The notes: generated by a model from the letters alone, not told the origin. A stretch of DNA of 64,000 bases from Rutidosis leptorrhynchoides (GCF_046630445.1 NC_092341.1:131084001-131148000), one strand, 5' to 3'; shown: positions 1 through 13,195, numbered from the stretch's first letter. Numbers and translations are program-made.

Positions 1-605
1 GATTCTTGAAAATACCTCAATCGAGAGGATGAACCAACCGCACTTCATCAACGAAAGAAGAGATTGATGCATATAGTTATGCACCTGAAAACACTCAGAA
101 CCTGAGTAAACGTTTAACACGTATCTGTGCTAGCTCCTTTGGCGTTGTTACTACCGAAAATAACTTTACAATTCCTTTCCCAATTAGCCAATTTTGTCAT
201 AGCTCCAGCAAATCAACTTTGACTTTCGTTCGGATTAAACTTATTATAACTTGATTTATAATCCTGCCTTTCGTCATCGTTACCGGGAAACTGTTTATAT
301 TTCACCACATTAACAGAAACTTATCAGCAACTTCATTACTCATCGACTTAAGTTCTCCGAAGAATCATTATATTTGTTCGTTAAAACCCTATCATGTACT
401 TATCCGCATCTTATAACAAGAATTGCCATACCAATTACCGGGAATCAGCAAATATGTGTTGTGAGTCTCGCAACGTTTCCACATCAACAGTTATATGTAT
501 CCATATAACCTTTATCTCTTAGAATTATGATCTTCCATCCTGAAATTCTGAAAAGCACTCAGTCTACAAGTCAATGCCCGGAATGTTAAAAAAAAAAAAA
601 AACTG

Positions 606-802
606 AATGAAGCAGCGAAAATTGTAAACAACGTTAACAGTCGAAAGTTTGATGATATAGAATGGAGTGTTGGAAACGCTCAACATAAAATTTAGTACCA
701 AAAAGCGAATTATGCAAAATTTTGAAGGAGACTGTGTACAAATCACAAGGACTAAACCTGTACATAAATGACCCTGATGATTCTGTATCCAATGAATTTA
801 AA
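606..802 (+). pseudogene. Captured poly(A)-binding protein fragment in element C
   Basis: One frame reads KFDDIEWSVGNAQHK, which corresponds to the end of RRM3 in plant cytoplasmic poly(A)-binding proteins (KFDDKEWYVGRAQKK type). A nearby block reads MKETVYKSQGLNLY, which corresponds to the RRM3-RRM4 linker and the start of RRM4 (LKEAADKFQGLNLYVKN type). The two blocks are in the order and spacing expected of PABP. The same segment is present in element E. It is a fossil host-gene fragment carried inside an LTR element and not a working gene. Confidence 0.75.
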
Positions 803-2183
803 AAAATATATATATATATCTTGCTCCATACTCATGTTAAATCTTGCGAAAAAATTTTTCATCACCATCCTTCGATATTAGAAATTCCAAGATATCATCG
901 TATCTTTCATTATAAATATCTTCCATATTTCTGAAGATATTTTCATAACTATTCTTATCTAAAATCATTAATCTCTTCGTGCTATCAGTGTTACATCATA
1001 TAGAAACTGTTAGTTTCTATATTCTGTAAACTTTCGAGCCTAAAATATGAATGTTATTGAAGTAATGTTGGGAACTGATGCATGAGTTAGTATAATATAA
1101 TGACACTTGATCAACGTGATTATATTACAGTAAGTCATGCTGAGTTTCTAAATGGGACATGATGATTCACAGATTATAATGTCATCATGCGCCATGTTAC
1201 ACGACTCTTACATTTTACCTGATATATAAACATATCAAGAACATATTTTCTTGATAGTTCTATCTTTCTCGGACATTCTGGTAATTTGACGAATCAAGAT
1301 CGTGCTATTACCATTTCTTTCTTAGAACATTAACTATGCTCATTCCAAAATTAATACTTACGAATTCTGCTGGACCATTTTTTGCTTGATTTAAAGTCGG
1401 GAAGATAAAACAAAAGCATGAAGATTCAAAATATCAATGGGGGTATAAATCACAGTAAATTGGAGAGAGTATTAACTGTGGATGTCAATGATTATGGAAA
1501 GACAGAAGCAGAGACTTCGAAGTATAAGGGAAAATATAAAACCCAACAACAACGCCGAAATTACAAACCGTGGATAATAATACGAATAACAATATAAAGA
1601 CACGGTAGAATTAAGAATAGTATCACCCCAAAGTAATAGTAGAAGTAAACAGATTTTTCTGGTGGAAGATTGAAAAGAAGGATGACAGAAATGATAATTA
1701 GGAAAATATCAAGGATTAGAACGGGATTAAGCATTTTCACAATCTCTTGGATGTATGAACTAAAGAAGAAAGTACAGGAATGGTGAAAATAATGGAACGG
1801 AAAAAGTTTAATTTATAATGGGAATATCAAACAGAGTAAACGAGGCAGATCACCGTATTTCATTATAGAGATCTTAATTTTCCTTATTCACTGAAGAATC
1901 AAATCTTTAGATTTTGAAGATTTTCTTTAAATCCCTTGAATTCCGGAATTCAACCCTCTACGTCAAAAGTTAAGACGCACCTTATTTTCTAAATTCAACC
2001 ATGACTAGTCAAAAGTTATGATGAAACTTGTCTTTCTCACTTCACTATTTAGTGATAGATCCATTCGTACTCTTCGAAAAATCGAATTGTCTTATTCAAA
2101 TTACTATATAGAAATAAAACTCTATTTATCGACTCATAACCGTCAGGAAAACATTTTTATTGTTAATCATGACCACCTCACTC

Positions 2184-2219
2184 AAATTTCGGGACGAAAT
2201 TTCTTTAACGGGTAGGTAC
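2184..2219 (+). other. Polypurine-tract region of element C
   Basis: The stretch AAATTTCGGGACGAAATTT, followed by TTTAACGGGTAGGTAC, lies immediately before the LTR start TGTGACGACCC. The same arrangement precedes the 3' LTRs of elements D and E. This is where plus-strand DNA synthesis is primed in such elements. Confidence 0.7.
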
Positions 2220-2400
2220 TGTGACGACCCGGAAATTTCTGACCAAATTTAAACTTAATCTTAATATGTTTCCGACACGATAAGCAAAGTCTGTAATGTT
2301 GAGTCTCGAAAATTTTAAAACTATGTTCATATGTTCAATTACCCTTTTACTGTTACCGACGATTCACGAACAAATAATTGTAAATAGTTACATATATATC

Positions 2401-2404
<4 letters not shown>

Positions 2405-2483
<79 letters not shown>

Positions 2484-2555
2484 ATAATTATATATATAAT
2501 AATTTGATATATAACTTAAAATAACATACTATTCAAAGTGTTAGAAATAAATATG

Positions 2556-2614
<59 letters not shown>

Positions 2615-2753
2615 ATTATAGATATATATACATATATATATATATGTATATGTACATAAATATTAATTGTAACATATAAGATTAGACATTAAATTTATTT
2701 ATTGAAAGTATATATTTAATATATTTAGTTATATAATAAAATTTGATATTAAA

Positions 2754-2845
<92 letters not shown>
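2405..2845. repeat. Clustered (TA)n microsatellites
   Basis: Long runs of TA occur at about 2407-2462 (followed by TG repeats to 2483), 2560-2608 and 2756-2843, inside the LTR of element C. They create spurious isoleucine/tyrosine open frames. Confidence 0.95.
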
Positions 2846-2848
<3 letters not shown>

Positions 2849-3093
2849 GCACTTATGTGTATACACATGTAACTGATTATGTTTTTGCTACTGAATAATT
2901 TCCATTATCTATCTATCTAATCTCTCTATCTCTCACATCCATTTTTTTTTACTTCCTGATATATTTGAAATAACCAAAAATAGGATCACGGGTTTTCAGA
3001 CGAGTATAGGTTTGCTTTCAAGATTTACACGGGAGGAATTCTTTTTAACAACTTACAAGACTTCTAATCTATTTATATTTTCTATTCTATTAA

Positions 3094-3340
3094 TGTATTA
3101 TTATTATTATTATTATTATATTTTCTATTCTATTAATGTATTATTATTGTAATTATTAACAATATTATTATTATTATAAATTTCACTAAAAACTATTGTT
3201 ATTGAGACCTATTATTATTATTATTATTATTACTCTTAATATTATTATTATTATTAGTATGTTTATGTTTATTATTATTAATAACAATATCAATATTATT
3301 ATTATTAATAAAATTATTAATTATTAAAATTAAAATAATA
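3094..3340. repeat. (ATT)n microsatellite cluster
   Basis: Several interrupted ATT/TTA runs lie inside the LTR of element C. Nothing coding is visible. Confidence 0.9.
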
Positions 3341-4135
3341 AATAGAATCAGATAGATACATCACGCGTAATTTATGCCTTTATCAGTTTATTTTATTTTA
3401 TTTTTTCTGTTAATATTGTACTGCTCGTGAATTTTGGTCGATCCCCTCTTCACTACAAGACACCATTCGATCATCTTCATTTCATCTGGACCCAATAAAT
3501 TGATTCTTCAATCACTGATATCATTTATCAAACCACTTTTGCGAAATTATAAAGAAAACAGATTCTTTTATTTATTTTTTTCTTCCTGTCACGATACCGA
3601 GAAACCAATTAACACTTGGTCTAATTCGAATTGAATTAAAGAAAAGTAAGAAGATAGATCTCTTCTCATTCATGTCGTGTAGGTGTATGTACAATCTCAA
3701 GTTCTAATTCGATAAAATGAGGACGAATTCTGAGGTCAAACTTAATTTTTCAAAAGTTAAACCCAGTGTTCATCTTAAAATTCAAAGTTGTTTTGATGTT
3801 ATTGGATCAATTGATGATTCAAGAAGTTTTTATGAGTGATTTAAAAACTATTTCATGTTCTAGTCATAGTCTATAACGTCCTAGAACTCAAAATCATTTT
3901 TTTTTTAAAACTTTCGAACAGCAGTTTATATATTTTTTATATTTTTTTCTCGTTTTCAATTTATATAAGAATTGATATCATATAGTTATTAATTGTTTGA
4001 GACTCCTAAAACTAAATTGGAAGTCGTTGGAGCTTGTTTTGAACTTGGGATTGAATTGTGTGGTTTGTTGAAGAAGATGATGAAGCACATTTACGGGTTA
4101 TATTAATATGGAATGGGTATAAACACAGAAAAACG

Positions 4136-4205
4136 AGTTGGTCCAGATGGTTAGGCTGTTGTGTTGGTGAGTGGGAGGTCAAGGGTTCGAGTCCGGTTCA
4201 GTGTA
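4136..4205 (+). other. tRNA-like segment, probable SINE head
   Basis: GTCCAGATGGTTAGGCTG resembles an RNA polymerase III A box, and GGGTTCGAGTCC about 40 bases on is a good B box. I see no acceptor stem that would make it a working tRNA. It is followed by a T-run and ATT repeats. The related solo LTR at 8115-10276 lacks it, so it is best read as a tRNA-derived SINE head inserted in the LTR of element C. Confidence 0.45.
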
Positions 4206-4254
4206 TTATTTTTAGGAAAGCTAGTTAAGGTAGTTTTTTTTTCTTTTCTTATAA

Positions 4255-4700
4255 TTGTTACTACTATTATTATTATTATCATTGTTATTGCTATTATTAT
4301 TATTATTGTTATAATTATTATCAATTGTATTATCATTAAGTTGATTATTATCATTATTAGTAGTAATATAATTATTAGTATTATATTATTAATTTACACT
4401 TATTATTATTAGTATAATTATTACTACTAAATATTATTATTATTGTTACTAGTATTGTTAATTTTAGATATTATTATTATTATTACTACTAATATAAGTA
4501 ACATGAGAAAGATTATCATTTTACTAATCTTTATGATGATTATAGTTACAAACATGATTATTATTATCATTATTATGAAATTTGTTATAACTTTAAATTA
4601 TAGGAACTATAGATATAAGTTACAAATTTAACACTATGTTATGATAAAATTTATTATTACCAACATTGTTATTATTATTATTATCATTATATTATCAAAC
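4255..4700. repeat. (ATT)n microsatellite tract
   Basis: Degenerate ATT/TTA repeats follow directly on the tRNA-like segment. They may have grown from its tail. They account for the isoleucine-rich frames on both strands. Confidence 0.9.
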
Positions 4701-4903
4701 TAAAGTATCATTATATTTTAAAATTTTCAAAGTTATTACTTTTATTAAAACTATCATTAACAGTAAAATTAATATTTTTACAGTTATAATTATTAATAGA
4801 ATTATTAATATTATCATCTTATTAGTAATATTAAGTATTATAATTATTATCATTTTTACCACTATTAATATTATTTCGACTACTATTATAATTAATATAC
4901 AAA

Positions 4904-4905
4904 TG

Positions 4906-4980
<75 letters not shown>

Positions 4981-5035
4981 ATACATATAACTTAACAAAG
5001 ATTAATATTTTTATATAACCAAAAAGAATATATGA

Positions 5036-5098
<63 letters not shown>

Positions 5099-5106
5099 GA
5101 TATAAC

Positions 5107-5196
<90 letters not shown>
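4904..5196. repeat. Three (TA)n tracts
   Basis: TA runs lie at about 4906-4976, 5040-5095 and 5117-5197 in the LTR of element C. Confidence 0.95.
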
Positions 5197-5202
<6 letters not shown>

Positions 5203-6134
5203 CAATTACGAGTATATACATTAACGAATATACAATAATATAGGTTCGTGAATCCGAGGTCAACCTTGCATTGTTCAGTTTCGTCATATGTATTTTTACT
5301 ACAAAATACAGTATGGTGAGTTTCATTTGCCTTTTTACCCTTTATATTTTTGGGCTGAGAATACATGCACAATTTTTATAAATGTTTTACGAAATAGACA
5401 CAAGTACTTAAAATTTCATTCTATAGTTAGATTATTAAACCGAATATCGCCCTTCAAGTCTGGTAACCTAAGAATTTAGGGAAATGGCCCCTGATTGACG
5501 CGAATCCTAAAGATAGATCTATGGACCTTGACAAGGCCCATTCGGGGTACGGATGCTTTAGTACTTTGAGATTATTATACAGACGAGAGGTTCTGTTTTG
5601 GGGATATTCTATTCATTAAGTTAACGTCGGTTACCAGGTGTTCAATCCATTTGAATGATTTTTATCTCTATGCAGTTTGCGAAATGCCTGATATGAGAAT
5701 GATGTTTATGAAATATGAAAATCTTGTGGTCTATTAAAATGATGGAAATGATTATTTATGTTAAATTAATGAACTCACCAACCTTTTGGTTGACACTTTA
5801 AAGCATGTTTATTCTCAGGTATGAAAGAAATATTCCGCTGTGCATTTGCTCATTTTAGAGATATTACTTGGAGTCATTCATGACATATTTCAAAAGACGT
5901 TGCATTCGAGTCATTGAGTTCATCAAGATTATTATTAAGTCAATTATAGTTGGATATATTATGAAAAGATATGCATGCCGTCAACTTTCGATGTAAAGCA
6001 AGTTTGTCTTTTAAAAACGAATGCAATGTTTGTAAAATGTATCATATAGAGGTCAAGTACCTCGCGATGTAATCAACTATTATGAATCGTTTATAATCGA
6101 TATGGACTTCGTCCGGATGAATTAGGACGGGTCA

Positions 6135-8114
6135 TGAAATTTTGGTGTTCGGCTTTAACTTGCAAACACGTGACGCATTGCTCAACATACTTAACAACAT
6201 CACGTTTCATGCCCGGCCACCAATACTCTCTCCTCAAATCAAGATACATTTTTGTCGCGCCCGGATGAATGGAATACTTTGACTTATGTGCTTCATCAAG
6301 TAGCACTCGTCAGAAATCACCCATTTTAGGCACCCACACTCGTCCTTGAAAGGATAACAAACCATGCGGACCTAAGGTAATAGACTCCGTTTGTCCCACG
6401 ATTCGTTCCTCATGCTTATTGTTAACAAAAGCTTCAATTTGTGTCTCGCCAAGCTTTACAAGAAAATCTTTAGTAATAATCATGCGTAACGACCCTACTC
6501 GTATCGCCGGATGTTAACTCTTTCGACTTAATGCATCCACGACCACATTCGCCTTACCCGGATGATAAAGTAAAACACAATCATAATCCTTCACCACATC
6601 CATCCATCTATGTTGACGATAATTCAAATCTCGTTGATTAAAAAGATGTTTCAAGCTCTTGTGATCCGAATAAATCATACACTTGACACCGTAAAGTAAT
6701 GGCGCCAAATTTTCAACGCATGAACAACCGCCGCTAACTCAAGATCATGAGTCGGATATCTCATTTCGTGTTCCTTTAATTTTCGAGAGGCATGCGCGAT
6801 GACTTTACCTCGTTGTATTAGAACCCAACCGATCCCATTTAAAAAAGCATCACAATAAACCGGCATGTCTTCTACACCTTCCGGCAACACTAAAACCGGA
6901 GCTTGACATAACTTCTCTTTCAACATTTGGAAAGCAATTTCTTGCCCGTTTTCCCAATTAAATCTCGTGTTCTTTCTCGTTAACTTTGTCAATGGAGAAG
7001 CGATTTTAGAAAAGTCTTGGATAAACCGACGATAATAACCAGCCAATCCGAGAAAACTTCGGATTTCCGTAGGCATAGTCGGTCGTCCCCAACTCTTCAC
7101 CGTCTCAATCTTTCCCGAATCTACTTGAATACCATCCTTGTTCACAATATGGCCAAGGAATTGAACTTCCCTTAGCCAAAATTCACATTTAGAGAATTTT
7201 GCATACAACTTCTCCTTCCTCAACATCTTCAACACACCTCGCAAATGATGTTCATGTTCCTTCATACTCTTCGAATAGGCAAGTATGTCGTCAATGAACA
7301 CAATCACCGACTTGTCCAACATAGGTTGGCACACTCGGTTCATAAGGTCCATGAATGCTGTCGGTGCATTCGTATGACCGAAAGGCATAACTACAAACTC
7401 ATAATGCCCGTAACGCGTTCGAAAAACCGTTTTCTCAATATCTTCCTCACGGACCCGCATTTGGTGATAGCCGAACCGTAGATCAATCTTAGAGAAATAC
7501 GTTGCACCTTGGAGTTGGTCAAACAAATCGTCAATCCGAGGCAATGGATAACGATTCTTTATCGTCACTTTGTTCAACTCCCGATAATCGATGCACATCC
7601 GCATACTACCATCCTTCTTCTTTACGAATAAAACCGGAGCGCCCCATGGTGAAGCAGTCGGTCGAATAAAACCCTTTTCAAGCAACTCTTGGGTTTGATT
7701 TAACAACTCTTGCATCTCCATTGGTGCTAAATGATAAGGAGTTTTAGCAATGGGAGTAGCCCCCGGAACCAACTCAATGCGAAATTCAACTTGTCTTTCC
7801 GCCGGAACACCCGGCAATTCGTCCGGAAAAACGTCTTCGAATTCGCTAACCACCGGAATTTCACGAATGGATTGTGGCTCTTCACGAGTATCAACTACAT
7901 GAGCAAGAAAATCCATACCACCACTAACAAGAAAACGACGTGACCGTGCGTAAGTGCATAATGGCACAAGTCTTCTCCGTCTCTCGCCATGAATAATTAA
8001 CTCTCCCCCACTTGGGGTCTTCACACGAATAGATTTTTCATGGCATGCAATATCGGCTCTATAGCGATCGAGCCAATCCATATCGACGACAATATCGAAC
8101 TCACTCAAGGTCAT
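6135..8114 (-). mobile_element. Element A pol: protease end, reverse transcriptase, RNase H, start of integrase
   Basis: This is Ty3/gypsy pol read right to left. Visible parts are the protease-end motif [12 protein letters not shown] near 8.07 kb, the reverse transcriptase with FIDDILAYS near 7.3 kb, RNase H with [10 protein letters not shown] near 6.87 kb and [11 protein letters not shown] near 6.65 kb, and the integrase zinc-finger region ([17 protein letters not shown]) ending at 6135. The rest of integrase and the 3' LTR were carried left of the window by the insertion of element C. It is a broken fossil with several breaks. Confidence 0.85.
8110..8114. other. Target-site duplication GTCAT (left copy)
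   Basis: GTCAT here and at 10277-10281 flank the solo LTR. The homologous place in element B (near 18420) has a single uninterrupted GTCAT. Confidence 0.9.
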
Positions 8115-9190
8115 TGAAAGTACCCGTTCATATACATTATAAATGATTCACAATAGTTGATTACATCGCGAGGTATTTGACCTCTATATGATACATTTTA
8201 CAAACATTGCATTCGTTTTTAAAAGACAAACTTTCTTTACAACGAAAGTTGACGGCATGCACACCATTTCATAATACATCCAACTATAATTGGCTTAATA
8301 ATAATCTTGATGAACTCAATGACTCGAATGCAACGTCTTTCAAAATATGCCATGAATGACTCCAAGTAATATCCTTAAAATGAGCTAATGCACAACGGAA
8401 GATTTCTTTAATACCTGAGAATAAACATGCTTTAAAATGTCAACCAAAAGGTTGGTGAGTTCACAGGTTTATCATAACAATCATTTCAATATATTAATAG
8501 ACCACAAGATTTCCGTTTATAAATATATGTACACTCGCAAGTGTATAAAAGTATTCTATAAGTTGTAGGCACCCGGTAACAAGCCTTAACGTTCATGTTT
8601 TACCCTCTGAAGTACACCAGATCAGGTGTGTTTAAAATAACCTCGAAGTACTAAAGCATCCCATAGTCAGGATGGGGTTTGTCAGGCCCAATAGATCTAT
8701 CTTTAGGATTCGCGCCTACCGTACATAGATAAGTAGTTTAATGTTACCAAGCTAAGGGTATATTTCTGGTTTAAACCCACGTAGAATTAGTTTTAGTACT
8801 TGTGCCTATTTCGTAAAACATTAATAAAAACAGCGCATGTATTCTCAGTCCCAAAAATATATATAAAAGGGAGCAAATGAAACTCACAATACTGTATTTC
8901 ATAGTAAAAATACATATAACGTCATTTAATAAGTGCAAGGTTGGCCTCGGATTCACGAACGTATCAATATTGAGATTCAATATTGCAGGAAAGTACGTAG
9001 ACGCAACGGAGATGATAAACACTAGATTGACCTCACGAGCATACCCATGAACCATACCCATCACCTCCATAGCTATAACCCATAATTTCCTTAGCTTCGA
9101 CTCATTCAAAAAAACTATTTTGAAATCACTCGGACAGCACTCCGTCGTAATATTTTATGTATACTAATAATATCTTGAAATAATACAGAG

Positions 9191-9327
<137 letters not shown>

Positions 9328-9416
9328 ATTGAGAGAGTTTAGAGAAATATATTTTCAAGTTTCTATGAAATAATGAAACCTATTGAATTCTATTTATAGT
9401 AGATTTTTGAATTATA

Positions 9417-9532
9417 AAAGTGAATTATTAAAGTATGAATTATTAAAGTGAATTATTAAAGTATGAATTATTAAAGTGAATTATTAAAGTATGAATTATT
9501 AAAGTGAATTATTAAAGTATGAATTATTAAAG
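9417..9532. repeat. 28-bp tandem repeat, about four copies
   Basis: The unit is a 13-mer TGAATTATTAAAG followed by a 15-mer TATGAATTATTAAAG, repeated about four times, then decaying into AAAGTAAAGT repeats. It lies in the solo LTR. Confidence 0.9.
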
Positions 9533-10276
9533 TTAAAGTAAAGTAAAAGTAAAGTAAAGGTAAAGTTAACGTATAGTAAAAGTATAAAAAAACTATGTAT
9601 GTATAATACGCGTATAAATATATATAATATTAATTTAAATAGTTATATATATTTAATGAAATAAAATATAAATATCGTTATATTTATTATACTGGTTAAG
9701 TAATGAGTTGTCAAAAGTGATTCTAGATATTTATAAAAGTTATATACGTTTCAATAATAAAGTTCTTTTTAAATTGAAAACGTCTTTGTACGTTTGAAAA
9801 TAGATTAATAGAATATTATGAAAACCAATTGTCCACTAACTTTTGTCTAACTTTCGTAAATGACACTTTTTGTTTTTATTTATAAATAGCTTTACAAATT
9901 ATTCTGAATATCGTTAAGAGGAATAGATTTTCTCAAATCATAGTGGACCTCTCAACAGAGACTTGTAATCATAATTCAATGTTTCTGATAATTCAATCAT
10001 TTAATATATTTTTTTTCGTCGAAAATCATATTGAAACAAATACGTTCGTGTAAAGTATTATACGTTTAATACTTTATTAATATTCTCAAGTATATACATA
10101 TACATATCTATTTATATATAACGGTTCGTGAATCGTCGGAATTTGGTCGACGTTATAATGAATGTATGAACACAGTTTAAAATTCTTGAGATTTAACTTA
10201 ACAAACTTTGCTTATCGTGTCTGAATAATATAAAGATTAAAGTTTAAATTTGGTCGGAAATTTCCGGGTCGTCACA

Positions 10277-11611
10277 GTCATCGGGATAAGATCAATTTTA
10301 AACGTTTCGGAACCAAACACAACATCACAATCATTACACACATCAACCCCTTACACCGTCTTACCATCCGCTATTTCAACTTCTACCGGATGACTTAACT
10401 TAGCTAGCGGTTTCTCAAGCTTAGACACAAATCTTGGAGAAACAAACAATAAATTAGCACCGCTATCAAATAGGATCCTTTCCGGATTAGAGTTAACCAT
10501 GAAAGTACCTGAGACAACTTCGTTTGATTGCTTGGCTTCATCATTGGTCATCAAATATTTTCGCCCCCGAGCCGTACCCGCCACCTTCTCCAACTTCTTA
10601 ACATGATCACCCCGCAACTCGGGATATTCCATCCTTCGGTGCCCTTCTTTGTTACAAATAAAACAAGTGATTTTGTTTGTAACGGATTGGTTTGGACAAT
10701 TGCGAGCCATGTGCCCCTTTTGCCCACAATTGTAGCATGAATAAGAATAACTCCCGGAAGCGCTCTTCTTCATGCTACCAACACTTTCGGCACCCTTTTT
10801 GTTCTTCTTGCTTGAAAAGTTCGACTGACTCGAACCCTCGAACTTTCTTTTACCAAAAGTAAAACCACCCTTTTTCATGACAAGCGCTTCAAAACCTTTA
10901 GCCATGTCGAACAACTGATCAAAACTCTTCACCACGTTCACACTAATCTTCTTTTGATAGTTGTCCTTCAAGATTCGATAGAAGTCTTCCTTCAACATTT
11001 TATCATTCCCGACATACTCCGGGAAAAATTGGGTCTTTGACAAGAAAACGGATTTGAGTGTTCAAATCCATCGACCCTTGCCTCAAGGCACGAAACTCGT
11101 CTTTAAGCCTTGTAAGATCGGCCGACGTTCGGTACTCTTTGAAAAATTCCGTCTTGAATTCATCCCAAGTGAATTCCATGCATTGCTCTTCACCATAAAG
11201 CCGAATCTTTTCATCCCACCACATCTTGGCATCACCCCTTAACATGCTACAACCGTACCTCGTATTTTTATCGAGAGGGCATTCACAAGTACGAAAGGCC
11301 CCCTCCATATCGGAGATCCAACGGGCACTCTTAAGGGGGTCTCGTTCACCATCGAAGGTAGGAGGTTGAGAATCCTTGAAATTATTATAAAATAAGTCCC
11401 GTCTCCCCACATTATCTTCTTGTAGAACAAGCTTAACTTGTTCCTTAACCACATTGACTAGTTGCTCGTCGATCGTATCTAGAAACATCTTCTTAACGTC
11501 TTCGAGAAACTCCGCCTTTTGACGTTTAAAGATAGCCTCGACTTTAGCCATGAACTCAACATCCTCACTCGTACCTCCTTCATTGGTGTCGTGTCCATTT
11601 CTCATCTTCAT
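10277..11611 (-). mobile_element. Element A gag and start of protease
   Basis: The minus-strand gag begins [13 protein letters not shown] at 11611, the same start as element B's gag. Two CCHC zinc knuckles are visible (CYNCGQKGHMARNC and CFICNKEGHRRMEYP, the second diverged), followed by the protease motif LFDSGAN near 10.45 kb. The retrotransposon capsid region ([19 protein letters not shown]) is clear. Gag packages the element's RNA and protease matures the polyprotein. It is a broken fossil. Confidence 0.85.
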
Positions 11612-11972
11612 TCTATAAAACGGAAATAGGTTAAACAACGAACGAAAAGACATGACACATATACATATTCACCTCACCGCCCTATCTTACTCAACAATCG
11701 TCGTACATCGCTTGTTTGACTCCACTTGAACCCGTAACAATGGTAGCTAATCATTGTTACGCCAGCACGTCGCATTAACTCGCTAGTACAACGTCTATCT
11801 CGCTTGATGATTGCAAAACACAACACAAAACAATTAGCGCATAGTTAGCTCGCCTAAACCTAGGCACTAACCAATCCATGGTCCGCCCGTCTCCTACAAG
11901 TCCCGCATAAAGCGCATACACAATACAAGTCTAAGTCTAGGCACCTATCTCAAGTCGCCTAAATCCCTTAGA

Positions 11973-11988
11973 CCATGCTCTGATACCA
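11973..11988 (-). other. Primer-binding site of element A
   Basis: On the minus strand TGGTATCAGAGCATGG lies two bases inside the LTR end. It matches the 3' end of plant initiator-Met tRNA, the usual primer of these elements. The stretch 11612-11972 between it and gag is non-coding leader. Confidence 0.85.
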
Positions 11989-12053
11989 CTTGTAACAACC
12001 CGACTTTGTTATCTCAAAAACACGCTTAAAAAAAAAATTCTGGGTCAGTACAT

Positions 12054-12170
12054 CTGGAGGGCGTCCAGGATTCTGGACGGCGTCCAGCATTCTGGACGGC
12101 GTCCAACATTCTGGATGGCGTCCAGCACTGAAGGCCAGGACGACGTCCAGCCTTTGGGGACGGCGTCCCA
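12054..12170. repeat. Palindromic GGACGGCGTCC repeat cluster
   Basis: About five degenerate copies of a ~22-bp unit centred on the near-palindrome GGACGGCGTCC lie near one end of element A's LTR. A second cluster lies near the other end (23043-23145). Confidence 0.85.
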
Positions 12171-12859
12171 ATGAACTGCCAGGGACTGATCTAGGTGTCC
12201 CGCTTACGCGAGCGGAAAACCCACTTTCTGACACTTTTAAGCGAAAACCATTTCACAACATGATATAATAAGTTAAACTAAGATATTCCCACCATAAAAC
12301 CAAGTTTTACAACATCGGGGCCACATCGGCCGTTTAACGAGTTTCGTTCAAAAATACAAGTTCGACCATAAGAGTTTAAATTCCAAACGACACCTAGAGC
12401 ATGGTGTTTGGGGTTAAACTACCCACATATTGGCCAAACTTCAAAAGCTAACACATCCAAAAGCGTCCCCTATCAAAACAAAGCGGGATCTCTAATCCAA
12501 CCGAACGCCCTTACCCTTGTCGACGCCCGAGCCTATAAAAAGGTAAACAACGAGAGGGTAAGAAAAGCTTAGTGAATGCAATAATTATACACATACATAT
12601 ATAATCTACTTAATTGCAATCACTTACACAACTACCCCATACACGCTAGCATTTTAAAAATTTGCATACCATCTCAAAATACAAATGCTAAGTCCACGAT
12701 CTCATGAGCTAGCACAAACGATAGCATATAACACGAACAATATATTATGCTATACTACAACACATAACCATGGTTAACCAATCGTACAAGGAATGGTACT
12801 TGAATTTCCCATCGGTGTTCATAACAACCATTAGAGTACTTAACACGTCGTACACTAAT

Positions 12860-13195
12860 CCCACGGGTGGCATCTTAACACGTCGATGCTTCATCCCGGG
12901 TGGCGTCTTAACACGTCGATACTTCACCCCGGATGGCGTCTTAACACGTCGACACTTCATCCGTTAACTTCTTGGAGTGGCATCTTAGCACATCGATACT
13001 TCACTTCGGATGGCGTCTTAACACGTCGACACTTCATCCGTTAACTTCTTGGAGTGGCATCTTAGCACATCGATACTTCATCCGTCTTAACACATTGACA
13101 CTTCACCCGTCATATTACTTTGAGTGGTGTCTTAGCACATCGACACTTCACTCGTCACGTGAAATATGGTGTCTTAGCACATCGACACTTCACAT
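12860..13195. repeat. Tandem repeats in element A LTR
   Basis: Six to seven degenerate copies of a unit with GGCGTCTTAACACGTCGA then CACTTCATCCG or similar. Element B's LTR has a diverged equivalent at 13870-14110 and 20770-21005 (unit with GTCTTGAACACCGCGAC). Confidence 0.85.

Larger units (their letters stand above)
1..2219 (+). mobile_element. Element C, internal region (Ty3/gypsy-related, non-autonomous type)
   Basis: This is the 3' part of an LTR element whose 5' end lies left of the window. It ends in a polypurine-type tract directly before an LTR. No gag or pol domain can be read. Stretches near 890-960 and 1080-1140 closely match the internal region of element E (about 49930-50000 and 50120-50180), so C and E are relatives. 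A segment related to poly(A)-binding protein lies at about 606-802. The region is AT-rich and decayed, with many breaks. Apart from the PABP-like segment I recognise nothing coding here. Confidence 0.7.
2220..6134 (+). mobile_element. 3' LTR of element C (about 3.9 kb)
   Basis: It begins TGTGACGACCCGG and ends near GACGGGTCA, after which the integrase region of element A resumes. Its outer parts match the solo LTR at 8115-10276, for example the shared blocks around CCGACGATTCACGAAC, CTGAGAATACATGC and AGCATGTTTATTCTCAGGT. It is about 1.75 kb longer than that solo LTR because of large AT and ATT microsatellites and a tRNA-like insert. The other LTR is outside the window, so neither target duplication nor age can be read. 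The exact 3' end is uncertain by a few bases. Confidence 0.75.

Noticed and set aside
2296-2487. Tyr/Ile repeat protein frames in the TA tracts (also 4666-4995, 5011-5326, 9164-9358)
   Set aside because: They are translations of TA/ATT microsatellites inside LTRs.
4136-4205. A true tRNA gene
   Set aside because: A and B boxes are present but no acceptor stem or full cloverleaf can be drawn; it lies in an LTR.
12860-13195. CRISPR-like array
   Set aside because: The units are adjacent degenerate tandem repeats in an LTR of a plant element, without unique spacers.
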